A stretch of DNA of 64,000 bases, from positions 34,025,078 through 34,089,077 of the forward strand of contig OX463788.1 in NCBI GenBank assembly GCA_949825025.1, read 5' to 3'. A model generated the notes under the pieces. It had not been told where the DNA came from. It worked only from the letters and a program-made list of their open reading frames with translations, and did not search any database. Within the stretch, counting starts at the first letter, position 1. Each line of letters starts with the position of its first letter. Below are positions 62,916 through 64,000 of the stretch, piece after piece. Source of the DNA: Siphlonurus alternatus. Lineage: Eukaryota > Arthropoda > Insecta > Ephemeroptera > Siphlonuridae. The position numbers were made by a program, and so were the translations under genes.

Positions 62916-64000
62916 GTGAGTACATAGGCCTTTTAGTTGGTTAACTATCATTCTATTTTATGTAAAATACAATACTCTGTAGCATACCATACTACCTGTA
63001 CCAATTAGTCCAACACTATTTACTGAAGTACAATACTGTAATATAAGGATTGTAATGTCATAGACAATACTATACAGTTAATATAATATATGCATGAAAA
63101 AAGAAAATTGAATGGCATAAGTGAAGGCTGGAATATCCACTAAGTGTTTGTTTGCCAAGCTCATTGAGCTCGCATGAAAGGGCTGCAAGAGGCAACTGCT
63201 AATCCGAGCACAGATGAAATGTCTCACATATACCCTTCTCCTCTCTGCTGCTGTTTCATATTTTATGCTGTGTTGCCACATCGTGCGACCTAAAGCTTGG
63301 CGGGAGAACACTTGGTGGATACTCCAGCACTCACTCGCTCAGTGTCCCAATCTTTTTGATGTTAAATGTCATTATAATTTTTTACTCGGTAGATTGTTGA
63401 CAATATGCAAGTCATCTAATATTGTCTACTAGAAACACATGAGCTTTATGACTTGGTGTTAAGGTTCAAATTTCTAGTACAAAAATAATTTGTCAAGTGC
63501 AAGTTAGTCACGATCAGAAGTAAAATTAAAAAAATAATAATAATAATCTTTATCTTCAACATTCACCATTGTTACATCAAGTCTCTAGATGTAAAATAGT
63601 AACAAATTACTTACCCATCAAGAGACTTGATATGACAACAATAACAATGATCAAGTTTTTCTTTTACAAACTTTCAATTCAAAAAAAGTGCTCATGACTT
63701 TTGTATTGTTTACCAGCAATATTCACCTAGCATAGTGTACTTTCACAATGTAATAAGACTGTGTTGAAAATATTTGGCATATATGTATATTACTGTATAT
63801 ATTATATGCAAACTGTGCTTATAACTTGTTCATTTCTGTCATAAAATGAGCAAAGCTAGTAAAGATGTGGATTTCTTAACGGTACGAGCTCATTCTAGGC
63901 TTATAGTGACATAAGTGTATGGCCCCCAATCTAAATACAGTGTATGCATAGATTTTGATGTGGCTCTGTATTGGATACTATCAAGACATTATTTCATTTT
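62916..64000. other. MRPS33 intron, no further exon recognised
   Basis: AT-rich. No match to the expected basic C-terminal tail of mS33 was seen. Confidence 0.5.

Noticed and set aside
63214..63432. Candidate second exon of MRPS33
   Set aside because: Its translation has no resemblance to the basic, Lys-rich mS33 tail and no compatible phase-2 acceptor was evident.

Overview
The window is nuclear DNA from an intron-rich, AT-rich animal genome. The three recognisable host genes are split by GT-AG introns, and most of the remaining sequence is interspersed repeats: hAT-like DNA elements, fold-back MITEs, LINE and SINE remnants, and very long (TA)n, (TTTA)n, (TGAG)n and (TAA)n microsatellites. 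Nothing identifies the species. A marine invertebrate such as a sponge or cnidarian is only a guess. There is no bacterial operon, CRISPR array or plasmid feature.

Host genes. (1) An SLC26-type anion transporter lies on the minus strand. Four exons at 9183..4449 join in frame; the remaining exons are outside the window to the left. (2) A complete PIGB gene (GPI mannosyltransferase 3) lies on the minus strand, 51563..44448, in eight exons. Their summed length (1473 nt) is an exact number of codons, giving 490 aa plus stop. (3) The first coding exon of MRPS33 (mitochondrial ribosomal protein mS33) lies on the plus strand at 62665..62915, and the gene continues past the right edge. One further good exon candidate on the minus strand (about 25780..26025) belongs to a gene I cannot name.

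Mobile DNA. hAT-like elements with exact or near 8-bp target duplications are abundant: a family built of GGATGCGCATCC palindromes (134, 21007, 60722), a 2.27-kb element present twice in opposite orientation inside (TA)n tracts (742..3008, 52790..55066), a 2-kb element (36856..38880) stuffed with smaller MITEs, and short ones at 17792, 20637 and 38044. Two almost identical tails of a LINE with a restriction-like endonuclease lie head to tail at 12470..14965. A 585-bp SINE-like retroelement occurs twice (15165..15749, 19692..20274). The second copy sits inside a decayed 28S rRNA 3' end (about 19110..20340), flanked by a 13-bp target duplication.

The most unusual object is 27888..36569. It is an 8.7-kb non-coding segment with matching inverted ends, assembled from blocks of different short palindromic words (ATCAGGCTGAT, TTACAATTGTAA, GGGTCGACCC, a GGGCTA/TAGCCC-rich 89-bp unit, GGGTATCCC). 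The blocks are laid out largely as mirror images around a dyad at 30677. It carries a tRNA-like sequence with an opal (TCA) anticodon and no transposase. I do not recognise it as a described element class.
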